Below, piece after piece: positions 1-8,374 of a stretch of DNA of 64,000 nucleotides. Origin of the DNA: JBQDBK01 sp052090825 (GTDB lineage: Bacteria > Bacillota > Clostridia > Tissierellales > Peptoniphilaceae); contig JBQDBK010000011.1 of the NCBI GenBank assembly GCA_052090825.1, forward strand, positions 1 to 64,000, read 5' to 3'. How positions within the stretch are numbered: position 1 is the first letter of the stretch; every line of letters begins with the position of its first letter. A program made the position numbers and the translations under genes. Under the pieces are notes generated by a model. The model saw only the letters and a list, made by a program, of their open reading frames with translations. It made no database searches and was not told the DNA's origin.

Positions 1-513
1 TTATCTTTTCCAGAAGAAAGAAGATTAATTGAGAATTCTCTTATAGATTTGATAAAAGAAAAATTTCCAAATGTAGAATATATTATGGGTACAGCTACAG
101 CAGGTATACCTCATGCTGCAATTGTAGCGGATAGAATGAACTTGCCTATGGGCTTTGTAAGATCGTCTAAAAAAGATCATGGCAAAAATAATAAAATTGA
201 AGGAAAGATTATTGAAGGAGCAAAGGTAGTTGTGGTTGAAGACCTATTTTCAACTGGTGGATCTTCAATAGAGGTTGCATTGGCATTAAGAGAAGCAGGA
301 TTTATAGTTGAAGGGATAGTTTCAATATTTACTTATAATTTATTAAAAGCTAAAGAGAACTTTGAGAAAAATAATATTATCCATTATTCACTATCAAACT
401 TTGATGAATTAGCTGAAGTGGCTGGTGAAATAAACTACATTAATAAATCAGAAATAGATAAAATAAAACAATGGAGAAAAGATCCTTCTGATGAAGCTTG
501 GTTAAAAGAATAG
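1..513 (+). CDS. pyrE: Orotate phosphoribosyltransferase, 5' end outside window
   Basis: Transfers the phosphoribosyl group of PRPP to orotate to give OMP in de novo pyrimidine synthesis; cytosolic. The frame is open from base 1, so the N-terminus lies upstream of the window and 170 residues are visible. The PRPP-binding motif is clear as VVVVEDLFSTGGSS, with the two acidic residues and the TGG turn, and the flexible catalytic loop reads VRSSKKDHGKNNKIEG, carrying the Lys, Asp and His typical of PyrE rather than other phosphoribosyltransferases. The C-terminus ends normally. No terminator is obvious in the 67 bases before the next gene, so read-through is possible. The other pyrimidine genes presumably lie upstream. 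Confidence 0.93.
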   Translation, partial: LSFPEERRLIENSLIDLIKEKFPNVEYIMGTATAGIPHAAIVADRMNLPMGFVRSSKKDHGKNNKIEGKIIEGAKVVVVEDLFSTGGSSIEVALALREAGFIVEGIVSIFTYNLLKAKENFEKNNIIHYSLSNFDELAEVAGEINYINKSEIDKIKQWRKDPSDEAWLKE

Positions 514-580
514 TTTTTATTTAATAGTAAATTTGAATAAAGATTTTTAGCTGTGGGAATAAATATAAAGAGGTGAAAGG

Positions 581-967
581 ATGAATCCATTAAAAATTTT
601 ATCTAGTTTAAGAAAAGTTTCAGAAGCGGTATACAAAGACAAGAATAGGTTCTTTAAGTTAGCAAAAGATGTTAAGCATAAATCTGTTAATATAGAAGAA
701 TTTAATATAATAGAACATGAAATTAAATTAATGGTTAATTTAAGTAAAGATTATATTCGTGGAAATTATAAAAAAGTATCTAAAACAAGTATGCTTACTA
801 TTATTGCTTCTTTTATTTATTTGTTAAATCCCATGGATGTAGTTCCTGACTTTTTATTAGGAATAGGTTTCTTAGATGACCTAACTGTTTTAACATACGC
901 TATATCTAAGATAAAAAAAGAATTGGATAAGTATGAAAATTGGAAGAATTTAAATGAAATTAAGTAG
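581..967 (+). CDS. DUF1232 (YkvA-like) small membrane-associated protein
   Basis: A 128-residue protein whose C-terminal half carries the DUF1232 signature: a hydrophobic stretch (about residues 68-82) running into NPMDVVPDFLLGIGFLDD, then a second amphipathic helix. The N-terminal 60 residues are charged and helical. The family is widespread and its biochemical role is unknown; members are thought to be membrane-associated. The start follows an AGAGGTGAAAGG ribosome site. The 3' end overlaps the next gene by 14 bases, so the two are translationally linked, although no functional link to DNA repair is established. Confidence 0.8.
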   Translation: MNPLKILSSLRKVSEAVYKDKNRFFKLAKDVKHKSVNIEEFNIIEHEIKLMVNLSKDYIRGNYKKVSKTSMLTIIASFIYLLNPMDVVPDFLLGIGFLDDLTVLTYAISKIKKELDKYENWKNLNEIK

Positions 968-1562
968 AGAATTTTATAATAGAGATACTTTAATAGTTGC
1001 AAAAGATTTATTAGGTAAAGTACTTGTTATAAATAACAATGGGGAAAAGTTAAAAGTAAGAATAGTAGAAGTGGAAGCTTACACTGGTTTTGAAGATAAA
1101 GCTTCCCATACTTATGCTGGAAGAAGAACAAGAAGAACAGAAATCATGTATGGGCAAGCAGGTTTTTTATATGTATTTTTAAATTATGGAATTCATAATT
1201 TAATAAATATTGTAACAAATAAAAAAGGTAAAGGAGAAGCAGTTTTAATAAGGGCTGTTGAACCTATAAGCGAAATAGATTTATTTTCCTTTAATCGATA
1301 TAAGAAAAAGTTTGAAGATTTATCAAAATATCAAAGCTTAAACTTATTCAATGGTCCAGGGAAATTAAGCAAGACTTTAAAAATCGACAGAACTTTTTAC
1401 GGTGAGGATCTTACAGGAGATAGAATATATATTGAAGATAGCTTGGATGATGATATTGAGATCATAGAGACTAAAAGAATAGGCATAGATTATTCTGAAG
1501 AAGCTAAGGATTATTTATATAGATTTTATATAAAAGGGAATAAGTATGTATCAATTAGATAA
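954..1562 (+). CDS. DNA-3-methyladenine glycosylase (AAG/MPG family)
   Basis: Excises alkylated purines such as 3-methyladenine from DNA as the first step of base excision repair. The 202-residue length is normal for the bacterial AAG/MPG family. The N-terminus LSREFYNRDTLIVAKDLLGK is the family opening. VEVEAYTGFEDKASH carries the catalytic glutamate, RRTRRTEIMYGQAG is the conserved basic loop, and FLYVFLNYGIHNLINIV is the core strand and helix. NGPGKLSKTLKID matches the conserved C-terminal segment. The start lies inside the preceding DUF1232 gene and the stop overlaps the following DUF1294 gene by 17 bases, a tightly packed three-gene unit. It is the first of two alkylation-repair glycosylase families in this window; the other is an AlkD-type protein at 15389. 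Confidence 0.93.
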   Translation: MKLSREFYNRDTLIVAKDLLGKVLVINNNGEKLKVRIVEVEAYTGFEDKASHTYAGRRTRRTEIMYGQAGFLYVFLNYGIHNLINIVTNKKGKGEAVLIRAVEPISEIDLFSFNRYKKKFEDLSKYQSLNLFNGPGKLSKTLKIDRTFYGEDLTGDRIYIEDSLDDDIEIIETKRIGIDYSEEAKDYLYRFYIKGNKYVSIR

Positions 1563-1827
1563 GTATTTAATAACACTATTATTACTACTAAATGCAATAT
1601 CTTTTCTCTTATATTTTATAGATAAAAAAAGAGCAATAAAGGGGAAAAGTCGTATATCAGAAAAAAATCTTATTATATCATCTTTATTTTTATCAGCTTT
1701 AGGGTCTTTTATGGCGATGATATTATTTAAACATAAAACTAAAAAATTAAAGTTTAAGATATTAATTCCATTATTAATGATAATACAAATTTTTCTAATA
1801 ATAAATTTTTGTTTAGGATATAATTAA
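1546..1827 (+). CDS. DUF1294 family membrane protein
   Basis: A 93-residue protein with three hydrophobic helices (about residues 5-24, 41-61 and 71-90). The DUF1294 signature is readable: LYFIDKKRAIKGKSRISE between helices 1 and 2, and FKHKTKKLKF after helix 2, corresponding to the family's YxxDK.RA...RIxE and FxHKTxKxxF patterns. Function is unknown. The start codon lies 17 bases inside the end of the glycosylase gene. Similar small genes occur as free-standing proteins or fused to cold-shock domains; no cold-shock domain is present here. Confidence 0.82.
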   Translation: MYQLDKYLITLLLLLNAISFLLYFIDKKRAIKGKSRISEKNLIISSLFLSALGSFMAMILFKHKTKKLKFKILIPLLMIIQIFLIINFCLGYN

Positions 1828-1890
1828 TTTAGGTATATATATAATATAAGATAATAATTTTATTAAAATAAAGAAGGGAAGGAAATTAAT

Positions 1891-2145
1891 ATGGGAATTA
1901 TAGGATGGTTAATTTTAGGAGCTCTATCTGGTTGGATAGGAAGTAAAATAATGAAAACTGATGCTGAAATGGGAGCTATTGCTAATATTGTGGTTGGTAT
2001 TATAGGTGCATTTATAGGTGGATTTATTGGAACTTCGTTAGGAATGGGAGATGTTAATTCAATCTCTATTTATGGAGTTTTAATGTCTGTATTAGGTGCA
2101 TGTATTTTATTAGCTATAGTAGGAGCTATCAAAAAAAGAAAATAA
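1891..2145 (+). CDS. GlsB/YeaQ/YmgE family stress-associated membrane protein
   Basis: An 84-residue glycine-rich protein with three predicted membrane helices. It opens with GIIGWLILGALSGWIGSKIM, continues with NIVVGIIGAFIGGFIG and ends in a lysine/arginine tail, the standard layout of the transglycosylase-associated (GlsB/YeaQ) family. The family name is historical; no transglycosylase activity is established. A strong AAGGGAAGGAAATTA ribosome site precedes the start. It is followed immediately by a perfect hairpin terminator. Confidence 0.88.
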   Translation: MGIIGWLILGALSGWIGSKIMKTDAEMGAIANIVVGIIGAFIGGFIGTSLGMGDVNSISIYGVLMSVLGACILLAIVGAIKKRK

Positions 2146-2153
2146 ATCATGAA

Positions 2154-2190
2154 AAAAGTATCTAGATATTTATCTAGATACTTTTATTTT
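2154..2190. terminator. Bidirectional intrinsic terminator
   Basis: A perfect 15-bp inverted repeat, AAAAGTATCTAGATA at 2154-2168 and its complement at 2171-2185, has a 2-base centre, an A-run on the left and a T-rich run on the right. It sits between two convergent genes, so it can stop transcription from both sides. Confidence 0.88.
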
Positions 2191-4456
2191 ATAAAGACAT
2201 TAATACTTTTTCAGGTGTTATAGGTAAAGATCTATAAGATTTATTTATACCATTTAATAAAGCTCCAGCTATTGCTGGTGCAGGAGTATTTATTACTATT
2301 TCACCAATACTTTTAGCTCCATAAGGACCAGTAGGTTCAAAACTTTCTATAAAATCTATGTGAATATTACCAAAGTCTATTCTAGAAGGAATTTTATAGG
2401 TAAAGAAATCATTAGTGGTTATCATACCCTTACTGTTATACCTAACTTCTTCAAATAAACTATATCCTATACCTTGAACTACTCCACCTTCAGCTTGAAC
2501 TTTTGCTAAAGATTTATTCATAACTTTACCGCAATCTACTATACCTACATAATCTAAAATTTTGATTTCGCCTGTTAATAAATCTGTTTCAATTTTTGCA
2601 AAGCCGGCCATAAAAGGAGGAGGCGAATCTTCATTTCCAAAGGAACCTGTAGATATAATATTTTTACCATTCATTCCAGTAGTAAGCTTAGTCGCTAAAT
2701 CCTTTATAGATATAGACTTACCTTTTCCAATCAATTCTTTTCCGTTAAAATCTATTAAATCGGGATCAACATCCAAAAACTCAGCTGCTTCTTTCTTTAT
2801 ATTATCAATCATATTTTTAGAGCAATTTACAACTGCATTACCTGTAGTGTATACACCACTAGAAGCATAAGAACCGGGATCATAAGGAGTAGCGTCTGTA
2901 TCAGCAACAACAAGAGAAATGTTGTCTAAATCAGTTTTTAAAGTTTCAGCTGCAATTTGAGTCATTACAGTATCAGTTCCTGTTCCATTATCAGTAGAGC
3001 TGACAAATAAAGTATAATCTCCACCCTCATTAAGCTTTAATTGAGCTGTAGAAGTATCTATTTCAGCTATACCAGACCCTTGCATAGTAATAGAACAACC
3101 GACACTTAAAATCTTATTAGGGGATATTTTTTTGTAAGGGTATATATCATCCCAACCTATAAGTTTCTTACCTTTAATTAAGCATTCTTTTAGTCGAGAA
3201 GATCGTATATCCTTATCAAAGGACATTGTGTAGTCACCTTCTTGAACCAAATTTTTTAATCTAAGTTCAATTGGATCCATACCTATTTCTTTTGCTAATT
3301 GGTTTATAGCAGATTCAACAGCAAAACAACCTTGAGTTGCACCAAAGCCTCGGAAAGCACCAGCAGGTTGTTTATTAGTATAGACAACTTTAGCTTTAAA
3401 ACGAGTAGCCTTAGGTGTTCTATATAAAGGTAGGGTTTTTTCGCCAGCTAGTTTTGCTGTTACCCAAGCGTGAATTCCATAAGCTCCTTGATCAGATAGT
3501 AGACTTATATCTATAGAATTTAATATACCATTTTCTTCAGCGCCTATTTTAATTCTAATTTTCATAGCATGTCTACTATTTGTAGAGTAAGCTGTTTCTT
3601 TTCTGCTTAAGATTAATTTAGAAGGTTTTCTTGTAATATAAGTTACTAAAGCAGCATAAACATCTGTTTCTGAAGTTTGTTTTGCTCCAAATCCTCCTCC
3701 TATTCTAGGTTTAATAACTCTAACCTTACTAGAAGGTATTTCTAAAGCTCTAGCTACATGTCTTTTTACATGAAAGGGAACTTGAGTAGAACTTATAATT
3801 ACTAATCTATCAAAAGTATCTATATAAGCATGACTCCTAAATGTTTCCATCATAGATTGTTCTTGTGCTTGAGTTGTATAAACTTCATCAATTTTAATAG
3901 GAGATTTTTCATATTCATCATCAACATCTCCGCCAAAACTTATATTGTGAGCTCCAACAATATTTTTATCATAGTCACATAAGACAACAGAATCTGGCAA
4001 ATGACAAAAAGGTTTATAAGAATGAAGAGCAGGACCTTCTTCTGCTTTTTCTGGATCTAATACAGGCTCTAAAACTTCATACTGAACTTTTATAAGTTTC
4101 ATAGCCTTAATAGCATTTTTTTCAGTATCAGCAGCGATAATAGCCACTGGATCACCTACAAATCTAACATGTTTATCAAGGATTAACATATCATATGGAG
4201 ATGTTTCTGGGAAAGATTGGCCAGCCGTAGTATACCTAGTCTTAGGAACATCCTCGTGCGTTAATATACATTCCACTCCAGGAATTTTCATGGCTAGTGA
4301 AGTATCAATACTTTTTATAAGAGCATTTGGATGGGGAGATCTTAGTAACTTTATAATTAAACTTTCCTTATCAGCAAGATCATTAGTATATATTTTTCTA
4401 CCTTGAAGTATAGAGGTTGAGTCTAATTTTTTAATTTTTTTACCAATATATTTCAT
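2189..4456 (-). CDS. Xanthine-dehydrogenase-family molybdenum hydroxylase, Mo-cofactor subunit
   Basis: Large 755-residue catalytic subunit that would hydroxylate a purine, N-heterocycle or aldehyde at the molybdenum-cytosine/molybdopterin centre. It has the aldehyde oxidase a/b hammerhead domain in the first ~130 residues and then the molybdopterin-binding domain. GGGFGAKQ and GAFRGFGATQG are the cofactor/substrate loops (the arginine of AFRGFG lines the substrate site), and GPYGAKSIGE near the C-terminus carries the catalytic glutamate. The usual MEPH segment reads METFRSHAY. The ATG abuts the stop of the 2Fe-2S subunit gene and follows GGAGG, so the three subunits are co-transcribed FAD, 2Fe-2S, Mo. 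No cofactor-maturation gene or purine-pathway gene is nearby, so the substrate cannot be assigned; purines are the leading guess. Confidence 0.88.
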   Translation of the reverse strand: MKYIGKKIKKLDSTSILQGRKIYTNDLADKESLIIKLLRSPHPNALIKSIDTSLAMKIPGVECILTHEDVPKTRYTTAGQSFPETSPYDMLILDKHVRFVGDPVAIIAADTEKNAIKAMKLIKVQYEVLEPVLDPEKAEEGPALHSYKPFCHLPDSVVLCDYDKNIVGAHNISFGGDVDDEYEKSPIKIDEVYTTQAQEQSMMETFRSHAYIDTFDRLVIISSTQVPFHVKRHVARALEIPSSKVRVIKPRIGGGFGAKQTSETDVYAALVTYITRKPSKLILSRKETAYSTNSRHAMKIRIKIGAEENGILNSIDISLLSDQGAYGIHAWVTAKLAGEKTLPLYRTPKATRFKAKVVYTNKQPAGAFRGFGATQGCFAVESAINQLAKEIGMDPIELRLKNLVQEGDYTMSFDKDIRSSRLKECLIKGKKLIGWDDIYPYKKISPNKILSVGCSITMQGSGIAEIDTSTAQLKLNEGGDYTLFVSSTDNGTGTDTVMTQIAAETLKTDLDNISLVVADTDATPYDPGSYASSGVYTTGNAVVNCSKNMIDNIKKEAAEFLDVDPDLIDFNGKELIGKGKSISIKDLATKLTTGMNGKNIISTGSFGNEDSPPPFMAGFAKIETDLLTGEIKILDYVGIVDCGKVMNKSLAKVQAEGGVVQGIGYSLFEEVRYNSKGMITTNDFFTYKIPSRIDFGNIHIDFIESFEPTGPYGAKSIGEIVINTPAPAIAGALLNGINKSYRSLPITPEKVLMSL

Positions 4457-4903
4457 TTAAACCTCCAAATATTTTTTCACTGCACGTAACTGACTCTCAT
4501 ATCCAGTACATCTACATAAATTACCGCTAAGATATTCTTTAATAGTTTGTTCATTTACTTTTTCTTTACTTCTTTTTAAAGAAACAAGATTAACTATAAA
4601 TCCAGATGAACAATAACCACATTGATCAGCACCTTCTTCTGCCATATATTCTCTTAGTTTCTCTGTTTCTTCAGTAAGACCTTCAAGAGTTGTTATTTTT
4701 GAATCTTGACATCTAATAGCTAATGTAGTGCAGCTAAGCTTAGGTAGGTCGTCTATAAGTACAGTGCAAAGTCCACAAGACATAGATCCACAACCACAAC
4801 GTACAGAAGTATAAGATAAATCTCTAAGCACATTTAATAATCTATCTTCTGGATTAATATCAATGTTGTGTATTCTATTGTTAACATTTAATTTAATATT
4901 CAT
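4457..4903 (-). CDS. Molybdenum hydroxylase 2Fe-2S subunit
   Basis: Small iron-sulfur subunit, 148 residues, passing electrons from the molybdenum site to FAD. The plant-ferredoxin-type domain has the C-x4-C-x2-C pattern in CGSMSCGLC plus a distal cysteine in PKLSC. The C-terminal helical domain has CGYC and, about 33 residues on, CRC in GNLCRCTGYE. All eight ligands for two clusters are therefore present. I place the start at the ATG at 4903, six bases after GGAGG, rather than the TTG one codon earlier. The gene overlaps the end of the FAD-subunit gene by 11 bases. Confidence 0.92.
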   Translation of the reverse strand: MNIKLNVNNRIHNIDINPEDRLLNVLRDLSYTSVRCGCGSMSCGLCTVLIDDLPKLSCTTLAIRCQDSKITTLEGLTEETEKLREYMAEEGADQCGYCSSGFIVNLVSLKRSKEKVNEQTIKEYLSGNLCRCTGYESQLRAVKKYLEV

Positions 4904-5696
4904 CAATATCCTCCAAATTACAAATAGTTCTTTTAAATAAATTTTTTGCTAATTTTTCTCTAAATTCTTTACTAGCCCTAGAGTTTGAAGCGAAATATAC
5001 ATCTTTAGTTAGATTTTCACAGATTTCATTAATCATATTTTCATCTATTTTATTATTAGTAAGTAATTGTGAAGTTTTACTAGCAAGAGTCGCCCTTTGT
5101 GGCCTAGCGCCAAAAGCTACCTTATAATTACCATCAGAATTAGAGATAGCTATGTTTATTAAAGAAAGGTTAGTTTTTGTACTTCTTAAAGCATTAAACT
5201 CAGCCTTTAAGACTTCCTTTTTTATATAAATATGAGTTAAAATATCTTTTTTTGTTTCTTTTTTTAAAAATTCGTCAAGTTTAATTCTGCCCATCTTATA
5301 TAAATTAACTTCTGCGTCTAATACTAAAAGTGCAGTTAAGAAGTCAGAAAAACCATACTTAGAATATACACTTGCTCCAACTGTGACAGAATTTTTAAAT
5401 TGAGTGCCAACTATATATTTAATTGATTTTTGTAAAATATTATCTGCAAAATCTTTTAAAGAGTTACTTCTTTCTATATCTCCATAAGTTACGTAAGCCC
5501 CTATAATAAATTCATTGTCATTTTCCTCTATAGTATTAAGGCTTAGTTTAGACAAATCAATGGCAGTTTGGTAATTTTTTGAAGAAAAATTTAAAAAAGT
5601 TGTTCCACCTAAAACAATATTATTTTTAGAAGAATGTAAAATTTCATACGCTTCATCTAATGAATCAGGAACAATATAATTTTTTATTTCAAACAC
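4893..5696 (-). CDS. Molybdenum hydroxylase FAD-binding subunit
   Basis: FAD subunit, about 267 residues, that hands electrons to NAD+ or another acceptor. The N-terminal FAD-binding PCMH-type fold shows NNIVLGGTTFLNF (pyrophosphate loop), then VGTQFKNSVTVGASVYSKY, the equivalent of the family's IGN..T.GG motif but with divergent residues. The C-terminal CO-dehydrogenase flavoprotein domain includes KVAFGARPQRAT. A longer frame begins with TTG at 5714; the GTG at 5696 sits eight bases after AAAGGGG and gives the expected MFEIKNYIVPDSLDEA opening, so it is preferred. It is the first gene of the hydroxylase operon, and the ~210 bases between it and ecfA1 hold divergent promoters I could not place with confidence. 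Confidence 0.85.
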   Translation of the reverse strand: MFEIKNYIVPDSLDEAYEILHSSKNNIVLGGTTFLNFSSKNYQTAIDLSKLSLNTIEENDNEFIIGAYVTYGDIERSNSLKDFADNILQKSIKYIVGTQFKNSVTVGASVYSKYGFSDFLTALLVLDAEVNLYKMGRIKLDEFLKKETKKDILTHIYIKKEVLKAEFNALRSTKTNLSLINIAISNSDGNYKVAFGARPQRATLASKTSQLLTNNKIDENMINEICENLTKDVYFASNSRASKEFREKLAKNLFKRTICNLEDIDEY

Positions 5697-5908
5697 ATAT
5701 ACAACCCCTTTCAATGTTATAATCTAATTATCAAAGAAATATTATAATTAATCAACTAAAAATATAAAAAAGTTTAAAAGAGAACGATACCAAATAAAAT
5801 AGCTGATATTTGTAAACGTAGAAATAATAATTTAATAACAATCAAGATAAATATTGAAAATTCGCCAATAATGTACTATTATATAAAAATATGTGAGGTA
5901 TAAAATCT

Positions 5909-6736
5909 ATGATAGAAATAAATAATGTAAGCTTTAAATATAGTCAAGAGAGTGAAGTTAATATTATAAATAATTTAAACTTAAAAATTGAAAAGGGAGA
6001 GTTTTTAGCAGTATTAGGACACAATGGTAGCGGAAAATCAACTTTAGCTAAATTAATAAATGGCCTTTTGCTTCCAAGTTCGGGAAGTGTTTTAGTCAAT
6101 GGAATGGATACTAAAAATGATGATTTAATTTGGGATATTAGGGCAAATACAGGCATGGTGTTTCAAAATCCAGACAATCAGCTTGTAGCTACAGTAGTAG
6201 AAGAAGATGTTGCTTTTGGTCCTGAAAATTTAGGGATTTCATCAGAAGAAATTGCCAAAAGAGTTACAGAATCTTTAGAAGCTGTAAATATGTTAGATTT
6301 TAGGGGGAATGCACCTCATATGTTATCTGGAGGGCAAAAGCAGAGAATAGCTATTGCAGGTATTTTAGCTATGTCTCCTGATTATATAATTTTAGATGAA
6401 CCTACTGCTATGTTAGATCCTGTAGGTAGAAAAGAAGTTATGGATACTATAACCATGCTTAATAAAAGTCAAAATAAAACTATAATTTTAATAACACACT
6501 ATATGGATGAGGCTGCTTTGGCGGATAAAATTGTAGTGATGGAAAAAGGGAATATAGCTTTAGAAGGAAGTCCCAGAAAAGTATTTTCAAAAGTTGATAA
6601 AATAAAAGAAATTGGACTTGATGTTCCACAGGTTACAGAACTTGCTTGGGAATTAAAAAAAGAAGGTTATGATTTTAATGCTGAAGTTTTAAATGTAGAA
6701 GAACTAGTAGGTGAATTATGGACATTATTGAAATAA
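5909..6736 (+). CDS. ecfA1: Energy-coupling factor transporter ATPase EcfA1
   Basis: One of the two ATPases powering ECF vitamin/metal importers; cytosolic face of the membrane. The 275-residue protein has Walker A GHNGSGKST at residues 37-45, a Q-loop in MVFQNPDNQ, ABC signature LSGGQKQR, Walker B IILDEPTAML, and an H-loop histidine in ILITHYMDEA. The NPDNQ segment after the Q-loop is typical of EcfA. It begins the ecfA1-ecfA2-ecfT-truA cluster that is conserved in Firmicutes, where the module is shared by many substrate-binding S components. No S component is encoded here, consistent with a group II shared ECF module. Confidence 0.96.
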   Translation: MIEINNVSFKYSQESEVNIINNLNLKIEKGEFLAVLGHNGSGKSTLAKLINGLLLPSSGSVLVNGMDTKNDDLIWDIRANTGMVFQNPDNQLVATVVEEDVAFGPENLGISSEEIAKRVTESLEAVNMLDFRGNAPHMLSGGQKQRIAIAGILAMSPDYIILDEPTAMLDPVGRKEVMDTITMLNKSQNKTIILITHYMDEAALADKIVVMEKGNIALEGSPRKVFSKVDKIKEIGLDVPQVTELAWELKKEGYDFNAEVLNVEELVGELWTLLK

Positions 6737-7584
6737 AAAATTTAACTCATATATATGGATTAGCTACTACATTTGAAAAAAAAGCCTTAGATAATATAAA
6801 TTTAAATATTAAAAAAGGTGATTTTATAGGGCTTATAGGTCATACGGGGTCTGGGAAATCAACCTTGATTCAACATTTAAATGGACTTATAAAAGCGAGT
6901 TCAGGACAAGTTTATATAGATGGAGTTGATATTGGAGCAAAAGGTGTAAAACTAAGGAAAATAAGACAAAAAGTTGGTCTAGTATTCCAATATCCAGAAT
7001 ACCAATTATTTGAAGAAACTATTGAAAAAGATATAGCCTATGGACCAATGAATCAAGGATTGAGTGGGATAGAATTAAGTCAAAGAGTTGAGGAAACTAT
7101 GGATTTAGTTGGTCTTGATTATGACGAATATAAAGATAGGTCCCCTTTTGAATTATCCGGTGGACAAAAAAGAAGGGTTGCAATAGCGGGAGTTTTGGCT
7201 ATGAAACCAGAAGTCTTAATTCTAGATGAGCCAACAGCTGGGCTTGATCCATCAGGCAGGGATGAAATATTAAGTAGGATAAAGAATATTTATAAAAATA
7301 GTGACATTACAATAATACTTGTGTCTCATTCTATGGAAGATATAGCAAATATAGCTAAGAGAATAGTAGTAATGAGTAATGGGAAAATCATAATGGATGA
7401 TAAGCCTAGGGAAATATTTAAAAGAGAAAATGAATTAGTAGAAATAGGCTTAGGAATACCACAGATAACATCTTTTATGAGAGCTTTAAAAAATAAAGAT
7501 TTGAACATAGATGATGATATTTTAACTGTAGAAGAAGCAAAAGATGAACTAATCAAATATTTAAGGGGAAAAATAAATGCTTAA
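6718..7584 (+). CDS. ecfA2: Energy-coupling factor transporter ATPase EcfA2
   Basis: Second ATPase of the ECF module, 288 residues. It has Walker A GHTGSGKST at residues 41-49, Q-loop LVFQYPEYQLFEE, signature LSGGQKRR, Walker B VLILDEPTAGLDP and switch histidine in IILVSHSME. The PEYQLFEET segment distinguishes EcfA2 from EcfA1. The start ATG lies 19 bases inside ecfA1 after AGGTGA, giving translational coupling and equal stoichiometry for the A1/A2 heterodimer. The last bases overlap the start of ecfT. Confidence 0.96.
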   Translation: MDIIEIKNLTHIYGLATTFEKKALDNINLNIKKGDFIGLIGHTGSGKSTLIQHLNGLIKASSGQVYIDGVDIGAKGVKLRKIRQKVGLVFQYPEYQLFEETIEKDIAYGPMNQGLSGIELSQRVEETMDLVGLDYDEYKDRSPFELSGGQKRRVAIAGVLAMKPEVLILDEPTAGLDPSGRDEILSRIKNIYKNSDITIILVSHSMEDIANIAKRIVVMSNGKIIMDDKPREIFKRENELVEIGLGIPQITSFMRALKNKDLNIDDDILTVEEAKDELIKYLRGKINA

Positions 7585-8374
7585 AGATATAACAGTGGGG
7601 CAATATTACCCTGGAAATTCAGTTGTACACAAACTTGATCCTAGAATGAAGATTATAGTAATGTTGATATTTATTATAAGCTTATTTTTTGTAGAGACTT
7701 ATTTACCATATTTAGTGATATTTATATATATAATTACAACTATAAAAATATCAAAAGTTCCTTTTAAATTTGTTCTTAATGGACTTAAGCCTTTAAAATG
7801 GATTGTTATTATAACTTTTATAATAAATATATTCTTTATACCTGGAGAAACTCTTTATAATATAGGAGCTTTTACAATAACAAAAGAGGGACTTGAAACA
7901 GCAATAAAAATGGCAATAAGACTAATATTTTTAGTTGTAGGAACTAGTATGCTAACTTTTACAACTTCTCCAATAGAAATGACAGATGGAATAGAAGAAT
8001 TATTAAAGCCATTCAAAAAAATAGGAGTTCCTTCACATGAAATTGCAATGATGATGACCATAGCTTTGAGATTTATTCCAACTTTAGTTGAAGAAACAGA
8101 TAAGATAATGAAGGCACAAATGGCTAGAGGGGCAGATTTTGAATCAGGAAATATAATGAATAGGGCAAAAAATTTAGTTCCTTTACTAGTTCCTCTATTT
8201 ATTAATTCTTTTAGAAGAGCAGATGAATTGGCTACAGCTATGGAAGCCAGATGTTATAGAGGGGGAGAAGGGAGAACAAAGTTTAAAAAGCTAGAATTAA
8301 AAGCCTTAGATTATAAGGTATTTGCTATTAATATAATCTTCTTTTCTGCAATAATAATATGGAGTTTTATATGA
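7577..8374 (+). CDS. ecfT: Energy-coupling factor transporter transmembrane protein EcfT
   Basis: Membrane scaffold joining the two ATPases to the S component, 265 residues. The N-terminus GQYYPGNSVVHKLDPRMK is the family opening. There are about six hydrophobic helices, the last at the C-terminus. The two coupling helices carry the ATPase-contacting motifs: MKAQMARGADF has the usual Ala-Arg-Gly, and AMEARCYRGGEGR has Ala-Arg-Cys, a common variant of the second one. It overlaps ecfA2 by 8 bases and its TGA overlaps the truA start (ATGA). Confidence 0.95.
   Translation: MLKDITVGQYYPGNSVVHKLDPRMKIIVMLIFIISLFFVETYLPYLVIFIYIITTIKISKVPFKFVLNGLKPLKWIVIITFIINIFFIPGETLYNIGAFTITKEGLETAIKMAIRLIFLVVGTSMLTFTTSPIEMTDGIEELLKPFKKIGVPSHEIAMMMTIALRFIPTLVEETDKIMKAQMARGADFESGNIMNRAKNLVPLLVPLFINSFRRADELATAMEARCYRGGEGRTKFKKLELKALDYKVFAINIIFFSAIIIWSFI

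Noticed and set aside
2562..2870. Plus-strand open frame inside the molybdenum hydroxylase gene
   Set aside because: Antisense shadow of a conserved coding sequence, with no ribosome site and serine/lysine-rich nonsense composition; the same applies to other antisense frames such as those at 21770-22072 and 58084-58404.
5715..5908. Possible riboswitch before ecfA1
   Set aside because: No stable paired elements or known riboswitch landmarks could be read in the ~190 bases.
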